From positions 434,001-498,000 of the forward strand of contig NZ_LR743509.1 of NCBI RefSeq assembly GCF_902712875.1: 64,000 bases of DNA, read 5' to 3'. Origin of the DNA: Hyphomicrobium sp. ghe19. Lineage in GTDB: Bacteria > Pseudomonadota > Alphaproteobacteria > Rhizobiales > Hyphomicrobiaceae. Below, in pieces: positions 43,563-54,424 of this stretch. Under the pieces are notes generated by a model that worked only from the letters and a program-made list of their open reading frames with translations, was not told where the DNA came from and did not search any database. Within the stretch, counting starts at the first letter, position 1, and every line of letters starts with the position of its first letter. The position numbers were made by a program, and so were the translations under genes.

Positions 43563-44438
43563 ATGAGCGTCAGAATCGCGATCGCCAATCCGAAAGGCGG
43601 CGTCGGCAAGTCGCTGACCACCATGATGCTCGCAGACGGGCTGGCCCTTTCCTACGGTGCGCGGGTGCTCGTTCTCGACGCCGATCCGCAAGCCGGCGTC
43701 ACGAAGGCGCTCCTCGGTATCGGTGCGGAGCAGCAACTCACCCAACGTCAGATTGGCCTGGCGGCCATGCTGCGAGCTTTCGCCAGCGGCCGGAGTATGC
43801 GCCTTGCCGCGCACCGCGTGGCGGCAGGCGATTTGATCGAGTTGCACGATAGGCAAGCGGGCTTCATCGATCTCTTGCCGTCCAATCACGAACTTCTTCG
43901 CGAGATGGCCGAGTTCGAACACGTGGCGCGGCGAAAGAAGCGCAAGGATCGTCTCGATGTCCTGCTATCGGATGCTTTGAGATCAGAGCTTTCGAAAATC
44001 GACGGGAATTACGACGCCGTTCTGATCGATTGTCCCGCGGGGCCCGGCGTGCTGGGGCTCGCGGCCATGAGGCTGGCCGAGCACATAGTAGCGCCGACGA
44101 GCCTCGAGACGAACGCGTATTCGACCCTCACGGATTTCTTGAAATTCATTCTCGCCGACGATCTCGATCTCGCGTCGCAGGTGAAAGTTCATCCGCTCAT
44201 CACGCAGTATCAGGCAACGAATACGGTGCAGCGCGAGATGTTGCATCACATCAAGCAGGGTCTGCACCAACTCAACGCAATTTCGCGGCCTGTGCCTTAC
44301 ACAAGCGCGCTACAGAATGCGGCTACTCATCCGGGGCTCGGCGTGTTTCGCTCGGCGCGCGATAAATACGGAAGTGCGTTGCCTGAGGTCATGGCGCTGA
44401 CAAAGGCCGTGGTTGAACGAATTAGTCCGGGCGCGTGA
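43563..44438 (+). CDS. Orphan ParA/MinD-family ATPase
   Basis: 291 aa. Deviant Walker A PKGGVGKS at residues 10-17 with the signature lysine, LVLDADPQAGVTKALL (Walker A') and AVLIDCPAGPGVLGLAAM (Walker B). No ParB gene lies beside it, and it stands next to polysaccharide genes, so a role in chromosome segregation is not indicated; orphan ParAs usually position a protein cluster or control a cell-envelope process. Starts with ATG 43563; convergent with the RgpF-like gene (15 bases between stops). Confidence 0.88.
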   Translation: MSVRIAIANPKGGVGKSLTTMMLADGLALSYGARVLVLDADPQAGVTKALLGIGAEQQLTQRQIGLAAMLRAFASGRSMRLAAHRVAAGDLIELHDRQAGFIDLLPSNHELLREMAEFEHVARRKKRKDRLDVLLSDALRSELSKIDGNYDAVLIDCPAGPGVLGLAAMRLAEHIVAPTSLETNAYSTLTDFLKFILADDLDLASQVKVHPLITQYQATNTVQREMLHHIKQGLHQLNAISRPVPYTSALQNAATHPGLGVFRSARDKYGSALPEVMALTKAVVERISPGA

Positions 44439-44453
44439 GTGGTTTCGGCCATC

Positions 44454-45533
44454 TCACCGTGGCGAGACGATCCTGCCGCTTGCCCGCTTCAGGACTTGCC
44501 GAAGCTCAGTGCTCGACCCAACGTCTATGATTTTCACCGGCAAGATCTTCGTTTCGTCAGCTGCCGTTTTCAACCAGCGGAGCCCTGCGAGTTCGCATGA
44601 AGCGAAAAAAAATCGTTCGATCGCATGCGCGAGCGTGCCGTCGATTTGGCCTTGCTCCGCCGGAAACTCGTCCACGCTCAAATTGAGATCGAGCAGCGGT
44701 TTCAGCGCAGCCGGGCGGCACCAGAACATCGATCCGGATGGAAAGTCCAAATAGTTGAACGCGTATTTATCTCCGAGCAGTTTGATGCAGAGCGCGTCGG
44801 CAATTTTTAAATTGTCTCTCCAGCCCAGGCCTTTGACAGGGCCGAAATGTTCCGGGGCAATCATCCCCAATTCGGGGATGTCTTGGAAAGACGATAATAT
44901 TGATTGGGTGCGATCGCGCGTTCCTATCAGAGCGTCGAAAATGTATTCGCGCCAATCTCCGAGCCTCGGAGAAAATACCGACTTCTTGCCGTGAATGAAT
45001 AAAACCACATCGTATTGATCGAGCTTGTCGTTGAAGGCGATCAGCTTCGGCGCGATATCGCGGCCAACATTCGGAAATTCTCGAACGACGACATTCGATG
45101 CTGTGCTTGACGAGAGCGCGGTTTCGATGCGCCTCTTCTTTTCCGCGGTGTCGGTGGATATGAGGAGATCGAATTTCGTTGGAATGACATCGAGGCGTGT
45201 TCGTATTTCTTCGGCGAGGTCATCGTAATAAAGGTGGCATACGACGGCGACCTTCATAGGTTGCGGCAGTCCATCGCGATCAATAGGCCGATCTTCGGGA
45301 AAGCGTATGCAAAGGTCGTCGGGCGGAGTTCGCCGTGGATGAACCCACTTTTCGAAAGGCAATTCCTCATCCATCCAGGCGTTCGCTCGTTCGTACGAGA
45401 GACGCCGCTTTCGCCGATTTGCCGGATGGCGAAGAGCTGCGCGCAGGAAAATCGCGAGGCTGGCGGCGGTGCGGCTTACCTTGGCGAGTTGAAAAATCGG
45501 TGCAGGCGTTTCGAAGATCCGATGATATCTCAT
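44454..45533 (-). CDS. Rhamnan synthesis F (RgpF)-like protein
   Basis: 359 aa from ATG 45533 (a GTG at 45557 is also in frame). Matches the RgpF family of polysaccharide-assembly proteins: MKVAVVCHLYYDDLAEEIRT near residue 93, PTKFDLLISTDT, VREFPNVGRDIAPKL, YDVVLFIHGKKSVFS, the pair DFPSGSMFWCRP and FPAEQGQIDGTLAHAIERFF. In Streptococcus RgpF is a rhamnosyltransferase; here a glycosyltransferase role is inferred. It clusters with two more glycosyltransferase genes and the rhamnose-nucleotide pathway rfbCBDA. Confidence 0.85.
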   Translation of the reverse strand: MRYHRIFETPAPIFQLAKVSRTAASLAIFLRAALRHPANRRKRRLSYERANAWMDEELPFEKWVHPRRTPPDDLCIRFPEDRPIDRDGLPQPMKVAVVCHLYYDDLAEEIRTRLDVIPTKFDLLISTDTAEKKRRIETALSSSTASNVVVREFPNVGRDIAPKLIAFNDKLDQYDVVLFIHGKKSVFSPRLGDWREYIFDALIGTRDRTQSILSSFQDIPELGMIAPEHFGPVKGLGWRDNLKIADALCIKLLGDKYAFNYLDFPSGSMFWCRPAALKPLLDLNLSVDEFPAEQGQIDGTLAHAIERFFFASCELAGLRWLKTAADETKILPVKIIDVGSSTELRQVLKRASGRIVSPR

Positions 45534-45638
45534 TCGGCTAATCCGCTCCGCGAGCACTACGCTTCACCTGTGCTCTCGTAACGTTGCGGCGGGCCTCTCG
45601 GCAAGGCGTCAAGTGCGGTCTACAGAGCAATCCACAGG

Positions 45639-46799
45639 CTAGAGGTGGCTGCTGGCGCTCGCAGACGCTTCAGAGCCGGCTGTCTGCGTGGAGACGATGC
45701 CGCTTGTTCGGCTCTCGGTTGCGCGTTCGTAGAAAGCATCCGCCGAGTGAGCAACTTCAGAGAGTGCAAATTTTCTGGCGCAAAATTCTCGTGCGGTCTC
45801 ACCAAGACGAACACGCAGGTCCCGATCGAGGAGGAGCTTGCGCAAGTGCGCGGCAATGTGATCGGGCGCGAAGTTCAAAGGCAGCATCAGAGTGCCGTCC
45901 GGCGAAATTTCGGCCATTCCTCCGGTGCCTGAGCTGATCACGGCGCAGCCTGCGGCGTGCGCTTCGAGAGCCGTCCGGCCAAAGGGCTCCTGCCATCTCG
46001 AAGCAACGATTGCAATTGCCGCATTCTCATAGCGCTCTTTCACCACGGCGAAAGGCAGGCTCAGTTCTACTGTTATCTTGCTTTCGAGAGGGCGAATGAC
46101 AGCAAGGACTTCCTCCAAATAGGCCGGGAAGCGTTCCGGTTCGGCGAGAATAAAACGCGCCCGCCAGCCGGGCTGCTCTTTCAAGACGGCGGCAACCGCC
46201 AGCGCCGCCTCTTTAATTCCCTTTTCTGGCGCCGCACGGCCGACACAAATGATCTCGTCCAGCTTCTGCTTCGACGGCTGCCACTGTGAAAAGTCGAGGC
46301 CGTTGTAAACGACGGACGTCGGCAGGCGCACTTCCGGCCAGTCCGCTTCGAACGTCTTTCGGCAAAAGTCGCTGACGAAGATCATACCGGCGAGCCCGCG
46401 ATATTGCCGGAGCTTAAACCGCCGTCGAAACCCGTTCAGAAAACTGCCGCCTGGAACGGGCTTGATCATGTTGTGCTTGTGAAGAACCACTGGGACGCGA
46501 GTGCGCGCGGCAAGCGCTGCGGCTGTCGGAAGATGTTGTTGGACGACGATAAGATCTGGCGATATGCGCGAAACTTCGCGCAACGCAAACGCCACCTTGC
46601 GGCGCCGTGAGTCGTCGACGGCACGTGAGTAGGTCATCACGTCGATGCCGGGAAAGAGTGTTTCGTTCTCGCAGCAGATGACCGTCGTCGTTTGGCGGTA
46701 ACGGCTCGCCGCGACGAGATCGCGAACGCACAGGTCAATCGAGGATGCGTTGCTGGGACCGAAACGCATGTGCCGAGGCAAAAACATCAATATGCGCAT
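45639..46799 (-). CDS. Glycosyltransferase family 4 protein
   Basis: 386 aa GT-B-fold glycosyltransferase. N-terminal acceptor domain opens with MRILMFLPRHMRFGPSNAS; the C-terminal GDP/NDP-sugar-binding domain has IICVGRAAPEKGIKEAALAV and the EX7E motif within EPFGRTALEAHAAGCAVISS. ATG 46799 selected because the family's first strand begins there; a GTG at 46874 would overlap the preceding gene and add 25 residues without homology. Ends in a Ser/Ala-rich tail. Probably assembles surface polysaccharide with its neighbours. Confidence 0.87.
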   Translation of the reverse strand: MRILMFLPRHMRFGPSNASSIDLCVRDLVAASRYRQTTTVICCENETLFPGIDVMTYSRAVDDSRRRKVAFALREVSRISPDLIVVQQHLPTAAALAARTRVPVVLHKHNMIKPVPGGSFLNGFRRRFKLRQYRGLAGMIFVSDFCRKTFEADWPEVRLPTSVVYNGLDFSQWQPSKQKLDEIICVGRAAPEKGIKEAALAVAAVLKEQPGWRARFILAEPERFPAYLEEVLAVIRPLESKITVELSLPFAVVKERYENAAIAIVASRWQEPFGRTALEAHAAGCAVISSGTGGMAEISPDGTLMLPLNFAPDHIAAHLRKLLLDRDLRVRLGETAREFCARKFALSEVAHSADAFYERATESRTSGIVSTQTAGSEASASASSHL

Positions 46800-46863
46800 A
46801 ATATGAACCGTGGGCCTGCAATCCGTTGAGGTCGAATAATTCGAAAGCAAGGCTAATTCATTA

Positions 46864-47799
46864 TCAATACACACGCCCGTCGGGAGGAAAAAAGCCTACG
46901 TAGCTCTCAGCTGCTGAGTCAAGATAGTATTCCCATCGCGCCGGATTTGATACCAGCAACGTCGCGTAGAGAAACAAAAGCCGTGAATACAACATCGGAG
47001 CGGTCGTAATCAGTTTTTCGTGCCGCATCCATTTCAGCGCCCGCGAAACGATCTTCCTCATCGCGATGTATCGATATTCCTCATCGAATTTGGAGGCGCC
47101 AAACTCTTTCAGTATCTGAATGGTCTGGAAGTAGGTGAGGGCTTCGTTCGCAGATAGCCGTTTGCTGCTTTGAACGAGTTGGTGGCAGACGGCTGCGTCG
47201 ACCCGTGCAACGCGAGAGTGCTCAAAGACCCGCAATGCAAGAGCAAGATCCTGACACGAGATCAGCTCCTCGTTGAGCCGCAAAGAAGCAGGAATGCTTC
47301 GGCGTCGTATCAGGGCCGCAGTCGGGATGTGATTGAAGTCTCTGATCGCGTAATTCAGCGGATCGGACAATATCGTTACTGTCGATGGATGCGGCTCGCC
47401 GAGTTTGACCGGTCCGCCGGTCAATGGTTCCGGACCGTAAGGCGACGTCGAGCCGAAGATATAGTCGGCGTCATTATCCTCCGCGAGTTGCATCATAAAT
47501 GACGTCGATCCGATCACGAGAGGATCATCGCAATCGATGATGCGCAGCCACTGCTCGGTCGCGGATGCGATCAGTTGATTGGTAACGTTGAAAATGCCCC
47601 GATTTTCCTGACGCCGGCAGGTGATGCGGGGATCTTTTGCGCTGAACTCGCGGATGAGAGACCACGACGAATCCTTCGACCCATCGTCGATGATCAAAAC
47701 GTCCCCGCCGGTCATAGTCAGCTCAGTGGCAACGCTTTCAAGCACCGAGGCGAGATATTCGGACTTGTTATACGAACTGATGAGATAACTAACGGACAT
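46864..47799 (-). CDS. Glycosyltransferase family 2 protein
   Basis: 311 aa GT-A-fold glycosyltransferase. SVSYLISSYNKSEYLASVLES at the start, VLIIDDGSKDSSW, and the DxD-like LRIIDCDDPLV are the GT2 landmarks; the C-terminal half has amphipathic helices and a hydrophobic stretch (LLFLYATLLVS). ATG 47799 is taken because homology starts there; an in-frame start at 47889 would add 30 basic residues. Visibly lower GC than the window average, hinting at a transferred polysaccharide locus. Confidence 0.85.
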   Translation of the reverse strand: MSVSYLISSYNKSEYLASVLESVATELTMTGGDVLIIDDGSKDSSWSLIREFSAKDPRITCRRQENRGIFNVTNQLIASATEQWLRIIDCDDPLVIGSTSFMMQLAEDNDADYIFGSTSPYGPEPLTGGPVKLGEPHPSTVTILSDPLNYAIRDFNHIPTAALIRRRSIPASLRLNEELISCQDLALALRVFEHSRVARVDAAVCHQLVQSSKRLSANEALTYFQTIQILKEFGASKFDEEYRYIAMRKIVSRALKWMRHEKLITTAPMLYSRLLFLYATLLVSNPARWEYYLDSAAESYVGFFPPDGRVY

Positions 47800-48227
47800 T
47801 GCAGCAGTGATGGCCCCCGTTGCTTGGGATGGTTCTAATTTGGCGCGGGGCGCCTTTCGCCGTATTCGAGCAAGGTAACTTCGAAACACCAGTTCAGAAC
47901 ACCGGTTCCAACAACCTGAGAATTGCGGGCGGGCCTACTACGTTTGCGACGCGAGGCATTGGAGTCAAGTTCGTTGTCGGCCGCACTCTTTTCAGCAGAT
48001 CAAGTGGTTCACTCAAGTTCGTAAACGCGACAATGGCACAAGCCGTGGGAACGCGCTTCGATTAGATGTGTTAGGCCAAGTGGCGTGACGCAACGGGCAC
48101 ACGTTGACGGACGTTGCGGACGTTCGCGGGCACTCGAGCAAGTCTGGGATTGTTCTTTCGAGGTTTGATATGCGAACTACCCGCCACCGGCACATTGGGA
48201 AGCCGAACAGCCACTTGGAAATCTCGC
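47800..48227. other. Divergent spacer between glycosyltransferase genes and rfb operon
   Basis: About 430 bases without a supported gene. It contains a short direct repeat (GGACGTTGC then GGACGTTCG near 48112-48131). Promoters for both directions are expected here; no clear -35/-10 pair was found by eye. Confidence 0.5.
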
Positions 48228-48779
48228 GTGCGAATAACTGAACTCGATATCCCCGGCTTGATCGTAATCACACCCAAACGTTTCCAAGACGCGAGAGGTT
48301 TTTTCACCGAACTTTATAACAGCAAGGCGCTCGAAGAGGCTGGCATCCGGGATGTGTTCGTCCAGGATAACTTTTCTTTGTCATCAAAGACCGGAACTAT
48401 CCGGGGCCTGCATTTTCAAGTCCCGCCCTATTCGCAAACCAAGCTCGTTCGCGTCAGCCGGGGCCGCATTCTCGATGTCGCCGTAGACCTGAGGCCGTCG
48501 TCGCCAGCATACCGACGGCACGTAGCCATCGAGATATCGGCTGAGAATGGGCAGCAGATATATATTCCTGACGGCTTTGCGCACGGCTTTTGCACGCTGG
48601 AACCCGACACGGAGGTCGTTTACAAAGTTTCGAGTCACTACGCTCCTGGAGCAGAAGCGGGCGTTCTATGGTCCGATCCGGAGCTCGGTATTGTATGGCC
48701 GGTCAGCGCGCAGGATGCGATCGTCTCGGACAAGGATGCAAAGCTTCCTTTGCTGAGAGACATCGCGGGGACAGTTTGA
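48228..48779 (+). CDS. rfbC: dTDP-4-dehydrorhamnose 3,5-epimerase
   Basis: Third enzyme of dTDP-L-rhamnose synthesis; 183 aa. Landmarks: PGLIVITPKRFQDARGFFTELYN, VQDNFSLSSKTGTIRGLHFQ (catalytic His in RGLHFQ), GRILDVAVDLR, and PDGFAHGFCTLEP. GTG 48228 with TTGGAAA upstream is chosen; an in-frame ATG at 48114 would add 38 residues of non-homologous sequence. First gene of the rfbCBDA operon. Confidence 0.94.
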   Translation: MRITELDIPGLIVITPKRFQDARGFFTELYNSKALEEAGIRDVFVQDNFSLSSKTGTIRGLHFQVPPYSQTKLVRVSRGRILDVAVDLRPSSPAYRRHVAIEISAENGQQIYIPDGFAHGFCTLEPDTEVVYKVSSHYAPGAEAGVLWSDPELGIVWPVSAQDAIVSDKDAKLPLLRDIAGTV

Positions 48780-48805
48780 ACGTCGTTTGAACGCGGGGGC
48801 GGGGG

Positions 48806-49897
48806 ATGAGAGTCATAGTTACGGGCGGAGCCGGATTTATCGGCTCAGCACTCGTTCGCTACCTCGTCCTGGACCGCGGCTGGGACGTGCTGAACGTCGA
48901 TAAGCTGACGTATGCCGCCAACTTGCAGTCACTGTCCTCGCTATCGGACAAATCAAACTACCGGTTTGTCCGTGCAGACATTTGCGATGCCGATGCGATC
49001 AATCGCGTTTTCTCGGAATTCCGGCCGGACGCTGTGATGCATCTGGCCGCTGAAAGCCACGTCGACCGGTCGATCACGTCGCCTGCCGAATTCATCAAAA
49101 CGAACATTCTCGGTACTCACGTCCTCCTCGAGGCCAGCCGGCATTATTGGAACGGGCTTGGCGCAGAAGGCCGGAAGGCTTTCAGATTTCTGCATGTATC
49201 GACCGACGAAGTGTACGGCAGCCTCGCGGACGGCGGCTTCTTCGTCGAGAGTACGGCTTACGATCCGAGATCGCCGTATTCGGCGAGCAAAGCCTCGTCC
49301 GATCATCTCGTGAGCGCTTGGCGCGAAACATACGGGTTGCCGGCGCTGATAACGAACTGTTCGAACAATTATGGTCCGTATCATTTCCCGGAGAAGCTCA
49401 TTCCGCTCGTTCTGCTGAATGCGCTCGAGAAGCGGCCGTTGCCGGTCTACGGCGACGGGCGGCAGGTTCGAGATTGGCTCTACGTCGAGGACCACGTGAA
49501 GGCGCTCACGATGGTTCTCGAGAGAGGCCGCGTGGGCGAGACATACAATATCGGCGGGCGAGCGCCGATGGAGAACATCTCAGTGGTCGAGCGGATATGC
49601 GATGCTCTCGACAGCCTTCGGCCAAACGGAGAGTCGCGCCGAAGCCTTATTACATTTGTTCCAGATCGCCCCGGACACGACAGGCGTTACGCGATCGATC
49701 CCACCAAGATCGAGACGGAGCTTGGCTGGCGCGCCGAGAAGACTTTCGGCAGCGGCATAGCTGCGACGGTCGAATGGTACTTGAGCAATGAGTGGTGGTG
49801 GCGTCCGCTCCGCGAGAAAGTCTACGCGGGGAACAGGCTTGGCTTGCTTCAAACGCCGATGCCGGAAGACGTCGCGCTGGCGGAGTCGGTCGTGTGA
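48806..49897 (+). CDS. rfbB: dTDP-glucose 4,6-dehydratase
   Basis: Second enzyme of the rhamnose pathway, extended SDR, 363 aa. NAD motif [27 protein letters not shown], active-site STDEVYGSL and [10 protein letters not shown] (YxxxK), then [13 protein letters not shown]. It ends in GTGTGA, whose GTGA overlaps the rfbD start. Confidence 0.97.
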   Translation: MRVIVTGGAGFIGSALVRYLVLDRGWDVLNVDKLTYAANLQSLSSLSDKSNYRFVRADICDADAINRVFSEFRPDAVMHLAAESHVDRSITSPAEFIKTNILGTHVLLEASRHYWNGLGAEGRKAFRFLHVSTDEVYGSLADGGFFVESTAYDPRSPYSASKASSDHLVSAWRETYGLPALITNCSNNYGPYHFPEKLIPLVLLNALEKRPLPVYGDGRQVRDWLYVEDHVKALTMVLERGRVGETYNIGGRAPMENISVVERICDALDSLRPNGESRRSLITFVPDRPGHDRRYAIDPTKIETELGWRAEKTFGSGIAATVEWYLSNEWWWRPLREKVYAGNRLGLLQTPMPEDVALAESVV

Positions 49898-50850
49898 CCG
49901 GCGACGAGCGAAGCATACTCATCATCGGTCGGCACGGTCAGGTCAGCAGATCCCTTATCGAGTTGTTGGAGGCCGGCAGCCGACGTTTCACTGTCGTGGG
50001 GCGACCTGAGGCCGATCTTGGCGATCCGCAATCCGTGAGACGCGCCATTCTCGGGGCCCGGCCGAGCGTCGTGGTCAATGCCGCGGCCTATACGGCCGTC
50101 GATAAGGCAGAAGATGAACCTGATGCGGCTTTCGCCGTAAACGCCGCCGGTGCGGAAGCTGCGGCAAAGGCTGCCGCCGACATCGACGCGACGATCATTC
50201 ATTTCTCGACCGACTACGTGTTCGATGGAAGCAAGCGCGTGCCTTACGTGGAGACGGATCCCGTGGCGCCGCTCGGGATTTACGGACGGAGCAAGCAAGA
50301 GGGCGAGGATCGCGTCGCTCAAGCCAATCCGAAGCATATCATTCTTCGCACCGCTTGGGTCTTCAGTCCGTTCGGAAGCAACTTTGTCAGGACCATGTTG
50401 CGCCTGAGCGTGGATCGTCCGGAAATCAAAGTCGTCGCCGATCAGCGCGGCAACCCGACGTTCGCGCCGGACTTGGCGGACCTCGTCGGCCGGCTCATTC
50501 CTCTCGCAAGCGCATCCTCGGCGGACCCGCGGATGTTCGGTGTCTTTCACACGGTCAATCGCGGCGAGACGACGTGGTTCGGTTTTGCGCAGGCGATCAT
50601 CGAAGGCGCGGCGCGCCGTGGCGGGCGCGATATCGGGGTTCTGCCGATCGGCACCAAAGATTATCCGACCAAGGCCGCGCGCCCCGCGTACTCGGTGCTC
50701 TCGACGGAAAAGCTCCGCGCCGTCTACGGTCTAGAACTTCGGCCGTGGAGAGACGCGCTTTCCGATTGCCTGGATCGGCTCGCCGGCCCTCCCCGCGATG
50801 ACGCGGCGAAACATTCGCAACAGATAAATAGCGCCGGGAAATTCGCATGA
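49894..50850 (+). CDS. rfbD: dTDP-4-dehydrorhamnose reductase
   Basis: Last step of dTDP-L-rhamnose synthesis; 318 aa. [18 protein letters not shown] at the N-terminus (the usual GxxGQLG has His and Val substitutions: GRHGQVS), [38 protein letters not shown], and [18 protein letters not shown] 49894 overlaps the rfbB stop by four bases. The Gly/Ser-rich tail ([11 protein letters not shown]) is outside the domain. Confidence 0.94.
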   Translation: MTGDERSILIIGRHGQVSRSLIELLEAGSRRFTVVGRPEADLGDPQSVRRAILGARPSVVVNAAAYTAVDKAEDEPDAAFAVNAAGAEAAAKAAADIDATIIHFSTDYVFDGSKRVPYVETDPVAPLGIYGRSKQEGEDRVAQANPKHIILRTAWVFSPFGSNFVRTMLRLSVDRPEIKVVADQRGNPTFAPDLADLVGRLIPLASASSADPRMFGVFHTVNRGETTWFGFAQAIIEGAARRGGRDIGVLPIGTKDYPTKAARPAYSVLSTEKLRAVYGLELRPWRDALSDCLDRLAGPPRDDAAKHSQQINSAGKFA

Positions 50851-50860
50851 GCACGCCCAC

Positions 50861-51739
<879 letters not shown>

Positions 51740-51889
51740 ACACCAATAGTTAAGGCTGCCGGGCATTGTCACGCCTGTGCCCGGAATGCCGCCAAAATGC
51801 CGCGTCTTGCTCTTCGGGGGCCGTGACCGTATTGAAACCGGCGTAACTCTCGGACGGCCGTCCCTGATTTGCCGATCCACCGGTTCATT

Positions 51890-52726
51890 ATGAAAGCTAC
51901 GTGCGTGACGGTCAAAGTCGCCGCCTTCTATAAATTCGTCGAGATCGACGAGCCTCAGACGCTGCAGGCAAGCCTGCGCGAGCTTTGCGCGGCGCGCGGA
52001 ATTCTGGGCACGATCCTGATCGCGAGCGAAGGCATCAACTCCACCGTTTCGGGGGCTGAGAACGACATCGATGCGCTGATCGAGGCGCTCGTAGCGGAGC
52101 CGAGATTTTCGGATCTGGTGGTCAAATATTCGGAAGCGACGGAGCATCCGTTTCAGCGGCTGAAGGTGAAGGTCAAGAAAGAGATCGTGACGTTCGGCGT
52201 TCCCGATGCCCGGCCATCGGTCGCGACCGGCACGTTCGTCGAACCCGAGGCGTGGAATGCCCTGATTGCCGACCCGGACGTTCTCGTGATCGATACGCGG
52301 AACGATTATGAGTTTCAGGTCGGCACATTCGACGGCGCGCTTAATCCGGAAACCGGGGCTTTCAACGAATTTCCCGACTATGTAAAGCGGGCGCTTTCGG
52401 ATGATCCGAAGCGCAAGATCGCGATGTTCTGCACCGGCGGCATTCGCTGCGAAAAGGCGAGCGCCTTCATGCTTCGCGAGGGCTTTCCGAACGTCTATCA
52501 GCTCAACGGCGGCATCCTGCGCTATTTGGAGCAGGTTGCGCCGGAAGAAAGCTTATGGCGCGGCGAATGCTTCGTTTTCGATGAGCGGGTCGCGGTGGAA
52601 CATGGGGTTCGCGAAGGGAATCACACGCTCTGCTCCGAATGCGGATTTCCGATCAGGCGCTCGGGCGGGGACAGTGAAACCGCGGTCTGTGACGGTTGCC
52701 GCGAAGCAATGGTCGGCGCGGACTAA
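51890..52726 (+). CDS. trhO: tRNA uridine(34) hydroxylase TrhO (rhodanese family)
   Basis: 278 aa, UPF0176/TrhO family that hydroxylates uridine 34 of some tRNAs. An N-terminal acylphosphatase-like domain (residues 1-95, with LIASEGINSTVSG) precedes the rhodanese domain with the active loop FCTGGIRCEKAS; the C-terminus has a CxxC pair (CSECGFPI and CDGC), a likely zinc site. ATG 51890 chosen as homology begins at KVAAFYKFVEI; a TTG at 51869 also in frame. Confidence 0.92.
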   Translation: MKATCVTVKVAAFYKFVEIDEPQTLQASLRELCAARGILGTILIASEGINSTVSGAENDIDALIEALVAEPRFSDLVVKYSEATEHPFQRLKVKVKKEIVTFGVPDARPSVATGTFVEPEAWNALIADPDVLVIDTRNDYEFQVGTFDGALNPETGAFNEFPDYVKRALSDDPKRKIAMFCTGGIRCEKASAFMLREGFPNVYQLNGGILRYLEQVAPEESLWRGECFVFDERVAVEHGVREGNHTLCSECGFPIRRSGGDSETAVCDGCREAMVGAD

Positions 52727-52879
52727 ATCCAGCCGGGATCGCGCCGCCACCGCTAAAAAGAGGCTTTCTGACCTCACCCGACCCCGCCGTCAGGCGCCGC
52801 AGATGCCCGCTTGCTCGCCGGGGCCGGAATGATGATATAGCTAGTAAATGCCCTGCCATCCTGACCGTATATTTTTGCA

Positions 52880-54376
52880 ATGACTATTCGCAAGCCCGAC
52901 AATGACAGCCCTAGCGGGGAAGAGCGCGCGACGCTGGAGGAGCTTATCCGCTGGCGGCGGGACGTTCGGCGCTTCAAGACAGATGCAGTTCCCGATGCTT
53001 TGATCGACCGGCTTCTCCGGCTCGCGGACCTCGCGCCGTCGGTCGGCAACAGTCAGCCGTGGCGGATCGTCAACGTTTGGTCTCCTGAAGTCAGGGCGGA
53101 GATTGCGAAGAACTTCGAAGGGGCGCGCAGCCGGGCAGGAGCGAGCTACGACGGCGATCAGGCCGATCTCTACAATCGATTGAAGCTCGAGGGATTGAAC
53201 GCGGCGCCCGTGCATCTCGCGGTATTTTCCGATCACGGCACGCTGCAAGGCCACGGGCTCGGGCGGCATACGATGCCGGAAGCGCTCGACCATTCATGTG
53301 CGTGCATGGTGACCGTGCTTTGGCTTGCTGCCCGCGAGGCCGGCCTTGGGCTTGGCTGGGTGTCGATCATCGATCCGGCGGAAGTTTCGCGGGTGCTTGG
53401 TGTGCCTGCCGAGTGGAAGTTTATCGGATACCTCTCGCTCGGTTGGCCGGTCGAAGAACATCTCGATCCCGAGCTCGAGCGCCACGGGTGGCAGCCGCGG
53501 ACGGCTTTCGATGCGCGCTATTTTACGGTCGGTTCAGGGCCGCTGGCGACCGGCGAGACGGCATCTCGACCGGGAGACGCAAAACGTCAGGGCGCAGTCA
53601 CGCTGGTCGGGGCGGGGCCGGGCGATCCCGAGCTTTTGACGATCAAGGCACTTAATGCGCTGCAATCGGCCGACGCGGTGCTGTTCGACGATCTCGTCGC
53701 TAAGCCCATCCTCGATCTGGTCCGTCCAGGCGCTCGCCTGATCGATGTGGGTAAGCGCGGCTACCGGCAGTCGTGCAAGCAACCCGACATCAACGAGCAG
53801 ATGGTATCGCTGGCGCGCGAGGGGCTGAATGTTGTGCGTCTCAAGTCGGGCGATCCGTTGATCTTTGGCCGCGCGGGCGAAGAGATCGAAGCGTGCGAGA
53901 CGGCTGGCATTCCGATCAGCGTCGTGCCGGGGGTGACGTCGGCGCAGGGCGCTGCGGCCAATCTCAAGGTGTCATTGACCAATCGCGATCACGCGCGCCG
54001 TTTGCAGTTTATTACGGCGCATGACCGTCGCGGACAGCTGCCGAAGGACATCGACTGGAGTGCGGTTGCCGACAGCGCGGCGACAACCGTCATATACATG
54101 CCGAAGCGGACGCTCGCCGAACTCACCGAGATAGCGCTCGTGCATGGGCTCGACCCGAAGACACCAGCCATCGCGGTTGCGAATGCAACGCGTCCGGATG
54201 AGCGTGTTTTCATCTCGACCATCGGCGCAATTGCCACGGCCCTCGAAGCGGCGCATCCGGAGGGACCGGTGCTTGTCATGCTTGGGGAGGCTTTGCGTTA
54301 TGCGACGGCCCGAGACGCTGTGCAGCAGGCTGAGGCGATCGCTGCAACTCACGGCGTTCTGCCGGAGCAATCTTGA
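52880..54376 (+). CDS. BluB-CobA fusion: DMB synthase + uroporphyrinogen-III C-methyltransferase
   Basis: 498 aa protein with two cobalamin enzymes in one chain. Residues about 18-218 are BluB: the flavin-dependent nitroreductase-like fold with LIRWRRDVRRFKTDAVPD, LADLAPSVGNSQPWR and LAAREAGLGLGWVSII, which turns FMNH2 into 5,6-dimethylbenzimidazole. Residues 220-237 are a Gly/Ala-rich linker (PLATGETASRPGDAKR). Residues 238-490 are a complete SUMT: VTLVGAGPGDPELLTIKAL, GKRGYRQSCKQPDI, VRLKSGDPLIFGRAGEE and VPGVTSAQGAAANL, the SAM-binding loops that give precorrin-2. ATG 52880 begins right before the BluB domain. No frameshift separates the halves, so the fusion is genuine. cobD follows 48 bases later. 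Confidence 0.92.
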   Translation: MTIRKPDNDSPSGEERATLEELIRWRRDVRRFKTDAVPDALIDRLLRLADLAPSVGNSQPWRIVNVWSPEVRAEIAKNFEGARSRAGASYDGDQADLYNRLKLEGLNAAPVHLAVFSDHGTLQGHGLGRHTMPEALDHSCACMVTVLWLAAREAGLGLGWVSIIDPAEVSRVLGVPAEWKFIGYLSLGWPVEEHLDPELERHGWQPRTAFDARYFTVGSGPLATGETASRPGDAKRQGAVTLVGAGPGDPELLTIKALNALQSADAVLFDDLVAKPILDLVRPGARLIDVGKRGYRQSCKQPDINEQMVSLAREGLNVVRLKSGDPLIFGRAGEEIEACETAGIPISVVPGVTSAQGAAANLKVSLTNRDHARRLQFITAHDRRGQLPKDIDWSAVADSAATTVIYMPKRTLAELTEIALVHGLDPKTPAIAVANATRPDERVFISTIGAIATALEAAHPEGPVLVMLGEALRYATARDAVQQAEAIAATHGVLPEQS

Positions 54377-54424
54377 GACCGGCCGCCGTGCGCGTCTCTC
54401 ACATCAGCATCACGTGCAATTTCC

